Notes: generated by a model from the sequence alone, not told the origin. Numbered from the stretch's first letter, positions 24,048-33,291 are shown. The stretch: 43,946 nt of DNA from Microcaldota archaeon (GCA_021850705.1 JAJZKU010000006.1:1-43946); one strand, 5' to 3'. Numbers and translations are program-made.

Positions 24048-25005
24048 GTGCGGCGCATGCGTTGCCAATTGAATCCTGAGAGTTATAGTTCGACTCTACC
24101 TGAGAGTAGGTAAGCCCACTGAATAATCCCGTAAACGTATAGGTTACAGTGACATTGGAGGGATATGTGAACTGGGCATTCAGGACAGCTTTTGATCCTA
24201 GAGTCTTTGATACTGTTGTGTAAGTTATATTATAGGTTCCAGAAGAGACCTCTACTGCAGAAGAGATAATCTCGTAAGGAGTTACCTTGCTCGTATTGTA
24301 ATAGGTATTCTGCCCTGAAGGAGCTGAGTGCTGCGTCGAGATGAAGGTTGAATTGTATAATGAAGGGGTGCATGACTGGGTTGCCTGATAAAGTGCTGCG
24401 TAGTTGCTCATCAGCGTGCCTACAGAGGTTTTGTTGAATGCGGATATTGCAAGAGCGCCGGTATTGACGGTTGTTGTGGGCTGTGTGGTAGATGTTGACG
24501 TACTGCCTGCCGTAGTGGTGACTGTTGTGGCTGAGGTGGTTGCCGAGCCTGAAACGCCCGTTGAGATCTTGATGTCCGTTGGTATCTGAACCACGGAGAG
24601 AACCGCCCCGGTGTTATTTGATGAGATAAGCTTGAGTTCTATGTCGGCGTACTGTGAGCCGCTAAGACTTACGTTTGCCGTCTGGCCTTTGTTTATGCGC
24701 ATGGTTGTTGTCTGGCCCTGGAAGATAGGTATGCTGCTGAGATACAGATTGGCCATTGATGGTGTGGAATAGTTAAGATAAACTGAGAATTGCTGGCCGT
24801 TGTTCAGCATGAGATTCTGCGCAGATCCTTTCTGCAGAACGAACGTGTAGTTCTGCCCTATCTGCCTTGTTCCGTTTCCTGAAGAGAGAACGGCATAGGC
24901 TGCTATCACCACTAGAATAACAATTACCGCTACAATTACCGCTTTGCCGTTGCCTTTCCTGGCAACTTGACTATGCATATGACGGTTACGTTTGCCGAAT
25001 CTCAT
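24037..25005 (-). CDS. Membrane-anchored surface protein with Ser/Thr-rich linker
   Basis: A 322-aa protein. A basic N-terminus is followed by a single span (AVIVAVIVILVVIAAYAVL, ~25-43), so most of the chain is outside the cell. Residues 45-150 look like a beta-sandwich, a Thr/Ser-rich linker spans ~150-180, and a second domain (185-322) contains two Cys that may pair. It overlaps the kinase gene's 3' end by 11 nt and lies between kinase and response regulator. A role in the same signalling circuit is possible but unproven. A TATA-like box at 25014-25023 suggests that a shorter start near 24978 is also possible. Confidence 0.72.
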   Translation of the reverse strand: MRFGKRNRHMHSQVARKGNGKAVIVAVIVILVVIAAYAVLSSGNGTRQIGQNYTFVLQKGSAQNLMLNNGQQFSVYLNYSTPSMANLYLSSIPIFQGQTTTMRINKGQTANVSLSGSQYADIELKLISSNNTGAVLSVVQIPTDIKISTGVSGSATTSATTVTTTAGSTSTSTTQPTTTVNTGALAISAFNKTSVGTLMSNYAALYQATQSCTPSLYNSTFISTQHSAPSGQNTYYNTSKVTPYEIISSAVEVSSGTYNITYTTVSKTLGSKAVLNAQFTYPSNVTVTYTFTGLFSGLTYSQVESNYNSQDSIGNACAALIP

Positions 25006-25112
25006 GCTTTAGATTTATACACACGCATTTTAATAGTTTACTTGCAGCAAGGTGCAGGGAAATGATAAGAAATATTATATACTTTATACGAATCCTACTA
25101 TAGGCGATCAGA

Positions 25113-26312
25113 ATGGACAACGTTGAATCTGTAAAATCCGACATAATATCAATAATAAACGACAGACAGCAGGTAACATATAATGAGCTGCAGGGGCTTA
25201 CATCCTCTCTTAAGATAAGCGAGAGTGTACTGAAAAAGGGTCTCGAGGAACTTGAAGAAGCAAATGCGATAGCTTCAAGGAACAGCGGGGGAATACTTAC
25301 ATATTATATGCTTCAGGACGAGCAGGTCCTGAACAGGGTCATGATAGTAGAAGATGATAAGAACATAAACAAATTGATGGCTCTCTCTGTAGGCAAGGGC
25401 TTCAACATTATCCAGATATATGACGGTAAGGAGGCCATGGAAAGGATAAAAAGGGAGAAACCCGACCTTGTCATACTGGACCTTATGCTTCCTGGTGCGG
25501 ATGGTCTTGAGATATGCCAGTCGATAAAGACAAATCCTGCCCTTAACGACACTACAGTAATAATAGTAAGCGCGATGGATGCCACATCCAACAGATTCAA
25601 GGGCATAAAGTACGGAGCTGATTACTATGTGAAGAAACCGTTTGACCCTACGGAACTGCGGAATCTTGTTACAATATTTCTGAAGAAGAAGGGCAAGAGA
25701 TTCGATCCGCTCATAGATTTGCCAAACGAGGAGAAGATATCCGCCGCTGTGGAGAAGAGTGTAAAGGCTGCAAGCGACTATGAGATAGGCAGGCTCAAGG
25801 TAGATGGTCTTGCGGATTTCGCAGACAGATTTGGATCCGACTCTGGAATAACAATACTCAGACTGGTCTCACAGTTGATACAGGACAATGTGAAGGAATC
25901 AGGAGGGGCGGTCTTCGTCGGATTTCTTGATGCTGACGACTTTGTACTCGCAGGAGATAGGACAAAGGTCTCCAAGATAGCTGCCAACATGACCTCGGAG
26001 TTCACTTCCGTGCTGCCTTTCATATACCAGAATGAAGGTTACAAACCTATAGAGTTAGGAATAGAGGATACGTATGGTACGGAGATGCCAAAGCTTCAGC
26101 TGATGTATTCGCCCATAGAGAAGAGCGACATTAAAGAGAGGAGATCCGAGATACTTAAGAGCAAGAAGAATGAGAATACAATAGGTTCATACACCTATGA
26201 AGAACTGAGACGCATGCTCGGAAGCGATGATCTTGATGTTATAATAACAAGGGATCAGAACGGGGTAAGATTATCAATAGGGAAGGGCAAACGAGATAAG
26301 GATGCTGAGTAA
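25113..26312 (+). CDS. Response regulator: winged helix, receiver and degenerate GGDEF domain
   Basis: A 399-aa protein. Residues 1-65 form a helix-turn-helix-like domain (VTYNELQGLTSSLKISESVLKKGLEEL). Residues ~75-190 form a receiver domain with acidic VEDD at 79-82, phospho-acceptor D123 in LVILDLMLPGADG, and K174 in YYVKKPF. Residues ~198-330 follow a GGDEF fold (DPLIDLPNEEK, then RLKVDGLADFADRFG), but the active-site loop reads FLDADDFVL instead of GGDEF, so cyclic-di-GMP synthesis is not expected. The C-terminal ~60 residues are charged. A TATA-like box near 25078-25087 fits a leaderless start. Likely partner of the upstream kinase. Confidence 0.9.
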   Translation: MDNVESVKSDIISIINDRQQVTYNELQGLTSSLKISESVLKKGLEELEEANAIASRNSGGILTYYMLQDEQVLNRVMIVEDDKNINKLMALSVGKGFNIIQIYDGKEAMERIKREKPDLVILDLMLPGADGLEICQSIKTNPALNDTTVIIVSAMDATSNRFKGIKYGADYYVKKPFDPTELRNLVTIFLKKKGKRFDPLIDLPNEEKISAAVEKSVKAASDYEIGRLKVDGLADFADRFGSDSGITILRLVSQLIQDNVKESGGAVFVGFLDADDFVLAGDRTKVSKIAANMTSEFTSVLPFIYQNEGYKPIELGIEDTYGTEMPKLQLMYSPIEKSDIKERRSEILKSKKNENTIGSYTYEELRRMLGSDDLDVIITRDQNGVRLSIGKGKRDKDAE

Positions 26313-26618
26313 TTACTTTCTATTCGCTCTTTTCTTCGGGCTTTTAGGCTTTTTGGCTTTTGCTTTCTTCTGAGTCTTGGGCCCTGCAGTCTTCCTTTTG
26401 ACTGAAATCGGCTTGACAACCGCAGAAGGTCTTGATCCGGACTCTGGAGAGCCCAGAAGCTTTGCTATGTGGTCCTCCTGTTCTGGCCTGTCAGTTGCAC
26501 TGCTGCTGAGTGCTTCGCTCTCGATAATTCCCTTTTCCAAAAGCTTATATATTTGCTGAGACCTATTAAAAGTCTCAAAGCCTGTTGCCCTTTTGCTTTT
26601 ATTCTTCTTAGCTGTCAT
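26313..26618 (-). CDS. Small basic protein with Lys-rich histone-H1-like tail
   Basis: A ~101-aa protein. A central segment (residues ~15-55, FETFNRSQQIYKLLEKGIIESEAL) could form helices, and the last ~35 residues are Lys/Pro/Ala-rich (KRKTAGPKTQKKAKAKKPK and onward), like the tails of histone H1 or nucleoid proteins. GGGAG five nt upstream supports the ATG at 26618 over a TTG at 26630. Its stop abuts the response regulator stop with no gap (TAATTA). DNA or RNA binding is inferred from charge only. Confidence 0.6.
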   Translation of the reverse strand: MTAKKNKSKRATGFETFNRSQQIYKLLEKGIIESEALSSSATDRPEQEDHIAKLLGSPESGSRPSAVVKPISVKRKTAGPKTQKKAKAKKPKSPKKRANRK

Positions 26619-26686
26619 TTTAACTCCCAATAACCAACCTTTTACAATAGGCTCACGTCACACTTATAAATTTATTCTATAGACAG

Positions 26687-29359
26687 GTGCATTTCATGAT
26701 ACGTGTATTGGAGAAGCAGTTTAGCGTAGAGGAGAGCCTCGATAGCCTGAATCTGTTCATAAGGAAGTGGTTCGTTGCGAGATATAAAGAGCCTAGCCCT
26801 CCGCAGAGGTACTCCTTCAAGCTGATAAAGGAGAAGAAGAATATACTTGTAACTGCACCCACGGGCAGCGGCAAGACCTTCTCTGCCTTCATGGCCGTTC
26901 TTAGCGACCTTATGAATATGTCGCTTGCAAACCAGCTTGAAGAGAAGGTATACTGCATCTATGTCTCTCCTTTGAGGGCCCTGAATAATGATATATACAG
27001 GAACCTGAACGAGCCTCTTTCCGAGATATACGCTGATCTGAGCATAGACGTGAAGAAGATAACCGTCGGAATAAGGACAGGGGATACTCCCACATCTGAG
27101 AGGCAGAAGCACCTTGCCCATCCTCCGAATATACTCGTTACAACTCCTGAAAGCCTTGCCATACTGCTTAATTCGCCCAGATTCATGGAGAACCTAAAGG
27201 ATCTGAAGTACTTCGTAGTAGACGAACTGCATGAACTTGCAAACAACAAGCGCGGTGTCCATCTCTCATTATCAGTTGAAAGGCTTGCCGAAGCAATAGG
27301 GCATGATTTCGTCAGGATAGGCATGGGTGCAACTTTGCACCCGATAGACGATGCCGCGCGCTTCCTTGTAGGATATGACAGGAATGGTAAGGAGAGGGAC
27401 TGCGAGGTGGTTGACGCGACATGGAACAAGAAACTGCAGTTCATTGCAATGTCTCCCGTAAAGGATATAATGAATGCAAAGGATGAGGAGATAGAGAACT
27501 CCCTTTATTCAACAATGAATTCCATAATAAAAAAGAACAGCACAACCCTGATATTTACCAATACAAGAAGCGGTACAGAAAGGGTCGTCTACAACCTTGC
27601 CAAGAGATATAAATATGGAACTGAGCATATAGCGGCCCATCATGGCTCTCTTTCCAGGGATACCAGGCTTGGAGTCGAAGAGATGCTCAAGAAGGGGAAG
27701 CTGAAGTGCGTAGTCTCATCTACCAGCCTTGAGCTAGGCATAGACATAGGATCGATAGACAATGTAATACAGCTCGGATCGCCAAAGAGCGTTGCACGTG
27801 TAGTGCAGAGGATTGGAAGGAGCGGGCACGGGTTTGGAAATCCTGCCATTGGAGAGGTCATTGTCACAAACAGGGATGATCTTGTGGAGTGCTCAGTGAT
27901 GCTAGATTCTGCTGTAAAGAGACACCTTGATTCATTCAATACTCCAAAGAATGCGCTTGACGTGCTCTGCCAGCATATCGTCGGCATGGCCCTTAACAGA
28001 AAGTGGGATGTGGATGATGCTTATGACACTATAAGATGCTCCTACCCTTATCATACGCTTGACAAGCAGGATTACTTTGCAGTACTGAGGTATCTGTCGG
28101 GAATGTACGTCGGCCTTGAGAGCAGGCATGTCTATGCGAAGATATGGTATGAGGAGAAGGAGAAGGTTTTCGGAAGGAGGGGAAAGCTGACCAAGCTGAT
28201 TTACTACCTTAATCTTGGCACTATACCTGATGAGGTATCCGTAGATGTAGTGACAAAGGAGAACAAGCATATAGGAAATATAGAGGAGGAATTCCTTGCA
28301 AGGCTGAAGCCCGGGGATATCTTTGTGCTTGGCGGAAGGGTATACAGGTTTGAGTATTCAAGAGTGATGAAGGCTTATGTGAGTGATGCGTCAGGAATGG
28401 CCCCTACAATACCGCCATGGTATTCGGAGCAGCTGCCTCTTACTTATGAGCTTGCGATAAACATAGGCAGATTCAGGGCTGAGTTCACAAAAGCAGTATC
28501 AAAATCGGCAAAGAAGGAAAAGAAGCTCATAAGCAAGCTGTCTAAGAACACACTTGATGTTAACAAGGATGCCAAGGAGATACTTGACAGCATGCCTGTT
28601 GACGAAAATGCAAAGAACTCCCTGTTCAATTATTTCATGGAGCAGCTGCTGTTTGCCGGATATGTCCCTAATGACAGGTTTATGCTGATAGAGCAGAGCG
28701 TTGATGAAGAGAGCGAGAGGAACCTGATAATATTCCACTCTTTATACGGAAGAAGGATAAACGACGCGATGTCAAGGCTCTTTGGGGTAATGATAGCTGA
28801 CAGGTATGATACTGAAGTCGGAGTTAACATAACGGATAACGGCTTTGTCATAATGACTCCTGAAGACGTAAGGATCACAGGCAAGGATATCCATTCGATA
28901 ATACAGGAACTTGGGAGATCAGACCTTTACAAGATACTTCGTGACAACATAAGAAGGACGGAGATGATGAAGAGAAGATTCAGGCACTGCGCAGCAAGGA
29001 GCTTCATGATTCTGAGGAATTATAGAGGTATAAAGATAGGCGTGAGGAGGCAGCATGTGAACTCTCAGGCCATACTCAAAGCTGTTGAGGAGATGGATCC
29101 TAATTTCCCAATATTGAAGGAGACGTACAGGGAGATATTCGACGACCTTATGGACCTTCCAAGGACTGCAAGGATAATAAAGGAACTTGTGGAAGGGAGC
29201 ATAGACTACAAGGTAATCACGAGCGAGATACCTTCGCCGTTTTCGCATATGATGCTCACCTTCGGAGAGGCCGATGTTATAGTGATGAGCGATAGGAGAA
29301 GGCACCTTAAGGAACTTAGGAAGCAGGTTCTTGCAAAACTGAAGGAGATGTCAAAGTGA
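26687..29359 (+). CDS. lhr: Lhr-type large superfamily 2 helicase
   Basis: An 890-aa ATP-dependent 3'-5' helicase of the Lhr-Core group, implicated in DNA repair and RNA:DNA unwinding. Motif I VTAPTGSGKTFSAF (~54-67), Ia YVSPLRALNNDIYRN, motif II VVDELHELANNKRG (DEAH-like DELH), motif III GMGATLHP, motif V SSTSLELGIDIG and motif VI RVVQRIGRSGHG are all present. The winged helix and Lhr-specific C-terminal beta-rich domain follow. The start could be ATG 26687 or 26696; a TATA-like ACTTATAAATTTA at 26659-26671 suggests a leaderless transcript. Confidence 0.95.
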   Translation: MHFMIRVLEKQFSVEESLDSLNLFIRKWFVARYKEPSPPQRYSFKLIKEKKNILVTAPTGSGKTFSAFMAVLSDLMNMSLANQLEEKVYCIYVSPLRALNNDIYRNLNEPLSEIYADLSIDVKKITVGIRTGDTPTSERQKHLAHPPNILVTTPESLAILLNSPRFMENLKDLKYFVVDELHELANNKRGVHLSLSVERLAEAIGHDFVRIGMGATLHPIDDAARFLVGYDRNGKERDCEVVDATWNKKLQFIAMSPVKDIMNAKDEEIENSLYSTMNSIIKKNSTTLIFTNTRSGTERVVYNLAKRYKYGTEHIAAHHGSLSRDTRLGVEEMLKKGKLKCVVSSTSLELGIDIGSIDNVIQLGSPKSVARVVQRIGRSGHGFGNPAIGEVIVTNRDDLVECSVMLDSAVKRHLDSFNTPKNALDVLCQHIVGMALNRKWDVDDAYDTIRCSYPYHTLDKQDYFAVLRYLSGMYVGLESRHVYAKIWYEEKEKVFGRRGKLTKLIYYLNLGTIPDEVSVDVVTKENKHIGNIEEEFLARLKPGDIFVLGGRVYRFEYSRVMKAYVSDASGMAPTIPPWYSEQLPLTYELAINIGRFRAEFTKAVSKSAKKEKKLISKLSKNTLDVNKDAKEILDSMPVDENAKNSLFNYFMEQLLFAGYVPNDRFMLIEQSVDEESERNLIIFHSLYGRRINDAMSRLFGVMIADRYDTEVGVNITDNGFVIMTPEDVRITGKDIHSIIQELGRSDLYKILRDNIRRTEMMKRRFRHCAARSFMILRNYRGIKIGVRRQHVNSQAILKAVEEMDPNFPILKETYREIFDDLMDLPRTARIIKELVEGSIDYKVITSEIPSPFSHMMLTFGEADVIVMSDRRRHLKELRKQVLAKLKEMSK

Positions 29360-30099
29360 TGGAACTATACAAAGGAGTGTATGTGGTAGAAGGGATGCCG
29401 GTACTGTTCATAAAGAGACTGAATGCTCTCGTGTGTTCGGACCTTCATCTGGGATACGAGGGGGTTATGGCAGATAGAGGAATCTTTCTTCCAAAGACAA
29501 ATCTTGCTAAGATAAAGAAGACGCTGAAAAAGAGCATAGAGACAACAGGAGCGAAGAAGCTGGTAATAGACGGGGACATCAAGAATGAATTTTCCAAGGT
29601 CCATATGGAGGAATTCAATGAATTCCGTGAGCTCGTGTCTTTCCTGAAAGAACTGGGTATTGAGGAGTTACATCTTGTAAAAGGCAACCATGACAATTTC
29701 ATAGACAGATTCGAAAAGCCTTTTGGAATGAAGATATACAGACAGGAATTTCTTCTTGAAGATGTTCTCTTCTTCCACGGCGAGGAGCTGCCAGCTTCGG
29801 ATGAAGGAAAGCTGCTCGTTATGGGGCATCTGCACCCTGCAGTGGGTATATTCAACAGATTAGGGGTAAAGGAGAAGGTAAAGTGTTTCCTCTATGGAAA
29901 AATGGAAGATAAGAGAGATATAATCATACTGCCTGCCATGAATTACTTCTCAGAAGGAATAGAGGTCAACATAAGCGATGTTGAGGATACCCCGATATTC
30001 AGGCGCATGCTGAAACTTATGGACATGAATGTTGTTGGCATAGATTACACTGAAGCTGTGAAATTCGGCAGTGTGAGGGAGCTTGCAGATATTTTATAA
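29359..30099 (+). CDS. Calcineurin-like metallophosphoesterase paired with Lhr
   Basis: A 246-aa binuclear metallophosphoesterase. The five motifs are visible: SDLHLG (~28-33), the GD motif in VIDGDIKNEF, LVKGNHDNF, FFHGEE and VMGHLHP. This Lhr-associated MPE class, related to SbcD-like and ICC-like nucleases, is often next to lhr in archaea and bacteria. The ATG overlaps the lhr stop (TGATG), so expression is translationally coupled and a joint role in DNA repair or end processing is likely. A GTG at 29356 is an alternative start. Confidence 0.92.
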   Translation: MELYKGVYVVEGMPVLFIKRLNALVCSDLHLGYEGVMADRGIFLPKTNLAKIKKTLKKSIETTGAKKLVIDGDIKNEFSKVHMEEFNEFRELVSFLKELGIEELHLVKGNHDNFIDRFEKPFGMKIYRQEFLLEDVLFFHGEELPASDEGKLLVMGHLHPAVGIFNRLGVKEKVKCFLYGKMEDKRDIIILPAMNYFSEGIEVNISDVEDTPIFRRMLKLMDMNVVGIDYTEAVKFGSVRELADIL

Positions 30100-30122
30100 T
30101 TTGAATAGCGATATTGTTACGC

Positions 30123-30195
30123 AGTCCCGTCATCTAGTGGCCAAGGATAGCGGGCTTTGGACCCGCTTACGCCAGTTCGAATCTGGCCGGGACTA
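30123..30195 (+). tRNA. tRNA-Gln (anticodon TTG)
   Basis: The acceptor AGTCCCG pairs with CGGGACT; the D-stem is ATCT/GGAT; the anticodon stem GCGGG/CCCGC encloses CTTTGGA (anticodon TTG); the T-stem GCCAG/CTGGC encloses TTCGAAT. 73 nt with discriminator A, no intron, and no encoded CCA. It lies between the Lhr-MPE operon and proS. Confidence 0.95.
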
Positions 30196-30326
30196 TCAAA
30201 TGATGAGACGAGGTATTTCTGAATGGTGATGAAAGAGAGTCTCTGACCAACATGACTTTGCATGCGCGTATGTAGATAGTATTTAAGGTATTTTGCATCA
30301 ATACTGAGTATGGTTTAAGTGAATCA

Positions 30327-31778
30327 ATGGTCGAAAAGCCGAAGAGCCTTGAGGGCATAAATGTCCGGAAGGACGAGAATTTCTCTGAGTGGTATACCCA
30401 GGTAGTGCTAAAGGCAGGATTGGCTGATTATGGGCCTGTGCAGGGCACTATGGCGATACGGCCTACAGCTTATGAGATATGGGAGATGGTTCAGGATGAG
30501 TTTAATAAGATGATAAAGAGTACGGGCCATAAGAACGCGTATTTCCCATTGCTCATACCTGAGTCATTTCTTACGAAAGAGGCAGAGCACTTCGAGGGCT
30601 TCACTCCTGAGGTATTCTGGGTTACGCATAGTGGGAATAGCAAGCTTGGAGAACAGCTCGCAGTAAGGCCTACTTCGGAGACGATAATATACTCCTTTTA
30701 TTCAAAGTGGATACGAAGCTGGAGAGACCTTCCGCTGATGCTGAACCAGTGGTGCAATATTCTTAGGGCAGAGATAAAAGCAACAAAACCTTTCCTGAGA
30801 ACCAGCGAATTCCTGTGGCAGGAAGGACATACTGCACATGCTACTAAAGATGAAGCAGATAAGGAAGTGAAGATGATACTTGATTTCTATAAGGAGATTG
30901 CAGAACAGTATCTTGCAATACCTGTCCTCCAGGGGATGAAATCCAATAGGGAGAAGTTTGCAGGGGCGCTGTACACTACAACCATAGAAGCGCTCATGCC
31001 TGATGGCAAAGCCGTACAGGCAGGAACCTCTCATAACCTTGGCCAGCATTTTGCAAAGGCTTTTGGAATAGAGTTCCTTGATGAGCAGGGGCAGAAACAG
31101 TTCGTCTGGCAGACCTCTTGGGGAATATCGACAAGGCTGCTGGGAGCTTTGATAATGCTTCATGGAGACGACAAGGGACTGGTTATACCTCCCAAGGTTG
31201 CACCTGTCCAGCTGATGATAGTGCCAATATACAAGGATAATGAAAAGGCAGAGGTTCTGAAAGCGTCTAGGAGCATAATGGAGAGCCTCAGAAGCGCAGG
31301 CTTCAGGGTTGATATGGACGAGAGGGAGAACAGGACTCCCGGATGGAAGTTTAACGAGCATGAGACAAAGGGAGTGCCGATGAGGATAGAGATAGGCCCA
31401 AAGGATATCGCATCGGGATCCGTAGTTCTGGTAAGGAGGGATACTTCGGAAAAGAGACCGGTAAAGATATCCGAACTGAACAACGTTGTAAAGGAAGAGA
31501 TAGTTAAGATGCAGGATAATATGTTTGAAAAGGCGAAGAAGTTTCTTGACGAGAATATAAGGATTGCAGAAAGTTATGATGAATTCAAGGACATACTTAA
31601 TTCAAAGAAAGGCTTCATAAAAGCAGGATGGTGCGGCAAGGACTCCTGTGAAGATAAGATTAAAGAGGAGACAGGGGCTACAAGCAGATTGATACCTTTC
31701 GAACATGAAAATGCCAAGAACTGCGTTTATTGCGGAGAGAAAGCGAAGAGCTACGCTTACTTTGCACTCTCTTACTAA
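30327..31778 (+). CDS. proS: Prolyl-tRNA synthetase, archaeal/eukaryotic type
   Basis: A 483-aa class II synthetase charging tRNA-Pro. The N-terminal FSEWYTQVVLKAGLADYGPVQGTMAIRPTAYEIWE is typical of the archaeal type. Motif 2 is in FLRTSEFLWQEGHTAHAT and motif 3 in GALIMLHGDDKGL. The anticodon-binding domain follows, then the C-terminal zinc-like domain (WCGKDSCEDK ... CVYCGEKAKSYAYFALSY) ending in the conserved Tyr. No editing insertion. The stop codon abuts the convergent HAD gene (TAATTA). Confidence 0.98.
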   Translation: MVEKPKSLEGINVRKDENFSEWYTQVVLKAGLADYGPVQGTMAIRPTAYEIWEMVQDEFNKMIKSTGHKNAYFPLLIPESFLTKEAEHFEGFTPEVFWVTHSGNSKLGEQLAVRPTSETIIYSFYSKWIRSWRDLPLMLNQWCNILRAEIKATKPFLRTSEFLWQEGHTAHATKDEADKEVKMILDFYKEIAEQYLAIPVLQGMKSNREKFAGALYTTTIEALMPDGKAVQAGTSHNLGQHFAKAFGIEFLDEQGQKQFVWQTSWGISTRLLGALIMLHGDDKGLVIPPKVAPVQLMIVPIYKDNEKAEVLKASRSIMESLRSAGFRVDMDERENRTPGWKFNEHETKGVPMRIEIGPKDIASGSVVLVRRDTSEKRPVKISELNNVVKEEIVKMQDNMFEKAKKFLDENIRIAESYDEFKDILNSKKGFIKAGWCGKDSCEDKIKEETGATSRLIPFEHENAKNCVYCGEKAKSYAYFALSY

Positions 31779-32375
31779 TTATGCATCTATCCCGTACCTT
31801 TTGAGGTCTCTGATTAATCCGTTTATACCTTTGAAGTGTATGGCAGTGATCCCTACTTTTCTTGCACCTTTGACGTTAACTTCCATGTCATCTATGAATA
31901 TCGCTTCGCTTGGCTTGACATTCAGCCGTCTTAACGCTTCCAGATATATGCGTTTGTCCGGTTTTGATCTTCCAAAGTAGCAGGATGCAAGTACAAACCT
32001 GAAGATGCTGTAATCGATTAGCGATTTTGCATAGTAATATCTTGACTTGTCAACATTGGTTATGCATGCGACTTTGTATCTCTTGCTTAGCTTTTTGGCA
32101 AGCGAAACCATTTCCTTCTTTACCTTTCCGTTGTCATAAAGGAAGATTGGCCAGTTTACTTCTGACTCCTTTATGCCGAATCTCCTTGCTATCCTGCTAT
32201 CGAATTCGTGCTTTGTCATAGATCCCGATTCGTAACGTACAAGCAGTGAGACTATGAAATCGCGTATGGTCTTTTCGCTTGTGTTGGTAATCCCTTCCAT
32301 CTTCCTGAAGTACTTGTAATTAACCGCGTCGAGAAGTACGCCTCCCATATCGAATATTACAGCCTTAATAGCCAT
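31779..32375 (-). CDS. HAD-superfamily hydrolase, subfamily IA
   Basis: A 198-aa haloacid dehalogenase-fold enzyme. Motif I AVIFDMGGVLLDAVNYKYF has nucleophile D9, with Gly at the usual second-Asp position (DxGG), which is common in the IA DxxGVL type. Motif II is VACITNVDKSRYYY, Lys is in GRSKPDKRIYLEAL (motif III), and FIDDMEVNVKGAR is motif IV. A helical cap lies between ~15 and 90. The substrate is not predictable; such enzymes are often small phosphatases. It follows the proline dehydrogenase gene by 4 nt on the same strand. Confidence 0.9.
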   Translation of the reverse strand: MAIKAVIFDMGGVLLDAVNYKYFRKMEGITNTSEKTIRDFIVSLLVRYESGSMTKHEFDSRIARRFGIKESEVNWPIFLYDNGKVKKEMVSLAKKLSKRYKVACITNVDKSRYYYAKSLIDYSIFRFVLASCYFGRSKPDKRIYLEALRRLNVKPSEAIFIDDMEVNVKGARKVGITAIHFKGINGLIRDLKRYGIDA

Positions 32376-32379
32376 CTAA

Positions 32380-33225
32380 TCAGCCCTGTATGATTGATCT
32401 TATTATTATCTTTGTATGCTCCCATTCGGACAGTCTGCGCATTGAGTATTTTATCCATTCTTCCCCATATGGGAGGTAGATGCTCATGTCCTCTGATTTT
32501 GCAATCTTTGCAGCAAGAGAAGACCTTACGCCTTTCAGCATTCCGAATAAGACTTTTTTGTGGTACTTTTTCTCACTGTTTATTGCGATCCTTATTATTC
32601 TGTCGTCATGGGATGCTATCATGAATTTGTCCGTGTGAGAAAAGAGATACTCCATGCATCTAAGATAATTGTTGTATACGCTGCGTTTGTCCTGGAAGGA
32701 TATGGTTGACGGATACTTGTATGCTCCCTTCACAAGTCTGACCATTCCTTTCTGCTTTGCTATTCTCTCTATGTCCTTCAGGCTTCTCTTGAGTTTAGCC
32801 TGTATGCATATCCCTGTGTTCCTGTACCTCTTATGGAATTTTAGGTATGTATTTATAGTACTTGAAACGAACCGGTACTGCTCCATATCAAGCCATACGG
32901 TAATGCCATATCTTGATGCCTTTGCAAGTATCTCCGAGAAATTCTTTTCAAAATAGCTCTTGCTTACTATCAACCCTGTCTGTGTGGGCTTTACGGCTAT
33001 GCTGCCCTTTATCCGTTTGGAGTGCATCTCATCCAGCAGCTGCATGATCTGGGCCATATTCTGTTCCACAAGCCTTTTGCTCTTAAGATCTTCTCCCAGA
33101 TAATTCATAATGACATTTTCCTTTTGGTAGTTCAGCCTTTTTGCCTCTTGAATGGCATGTGGCAGATCCTCTCCTGCTATCCACTTCCTTGCAATAAGCA
33201 TCCCTAGCGAGTCTATGACAGACAT
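32380..33225 (-). CDS. Proline dehydrogenase-like flavoenzyme
   Basis: A 281-aa TIM-barrel protein of the PRODH family, which oxidises proline to pyrroline-5-carboxylate with FAD. Matches include ARKWIAGEDLPHAIQEAKRL near the N-terminus, ITVWLDMEQYRFV, RLVKGAYKYP (FAD/proline site), MIASHDDRI, and the C-terminal YLPYGEEWIKYSMRRLSE, a strong family signature with the R-R substrate contacts. Monofunctional length is normal. No P5C dehydrogenase gene is seen here. It heads a two-gene operon with the HAD hydrolase. Confidence 0.92.
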   Translation of the reverse strand: MSVIDSLGMLIARKWIAGEDLPHAIQEAKRLNYQKENVIMNYLGEDLKSKRLVEQNMAQIMQLLDEMHSKRIKGSIAVKPTQTGLIVSKSYFEKNFSEILAKASRYGITVWLDMEQYRFVSSTINTYLKFHKRYRNTGICIQAKLKRSLKDIERIAKQKGMVRLVKGAYKYPSTISFQDKRSVYNNYLRCMEYLFSHTDKFMIASHDDRIIRIAINSEKKYHKKVLFGMLKGVRSSLAAKIAKSEDMSIYLPYGEEWIKYSMRRLSEWEHTKIIIRSIIQG

Positions 33226-33291
33226 TTAAACAATACTATCTCTTGCAACAAATTTATATAATACCCTTTGTGAATATTATCTGTTTATTCA

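Noticed and set aside
30702-31361. Minus-strand open frame inside proS
   Set aside because: No motif and fully covered by a well-conserved synthetase gene.
30123-31778. T-box-like or attenuation control of proS by the upstream region
   Set aside because: The upstream structured element is simply tRNA-Gln, followed by a gap containing a TATA-like TATTTAAGG about 45 nt before the ATG. No conserved leader structure is visible.
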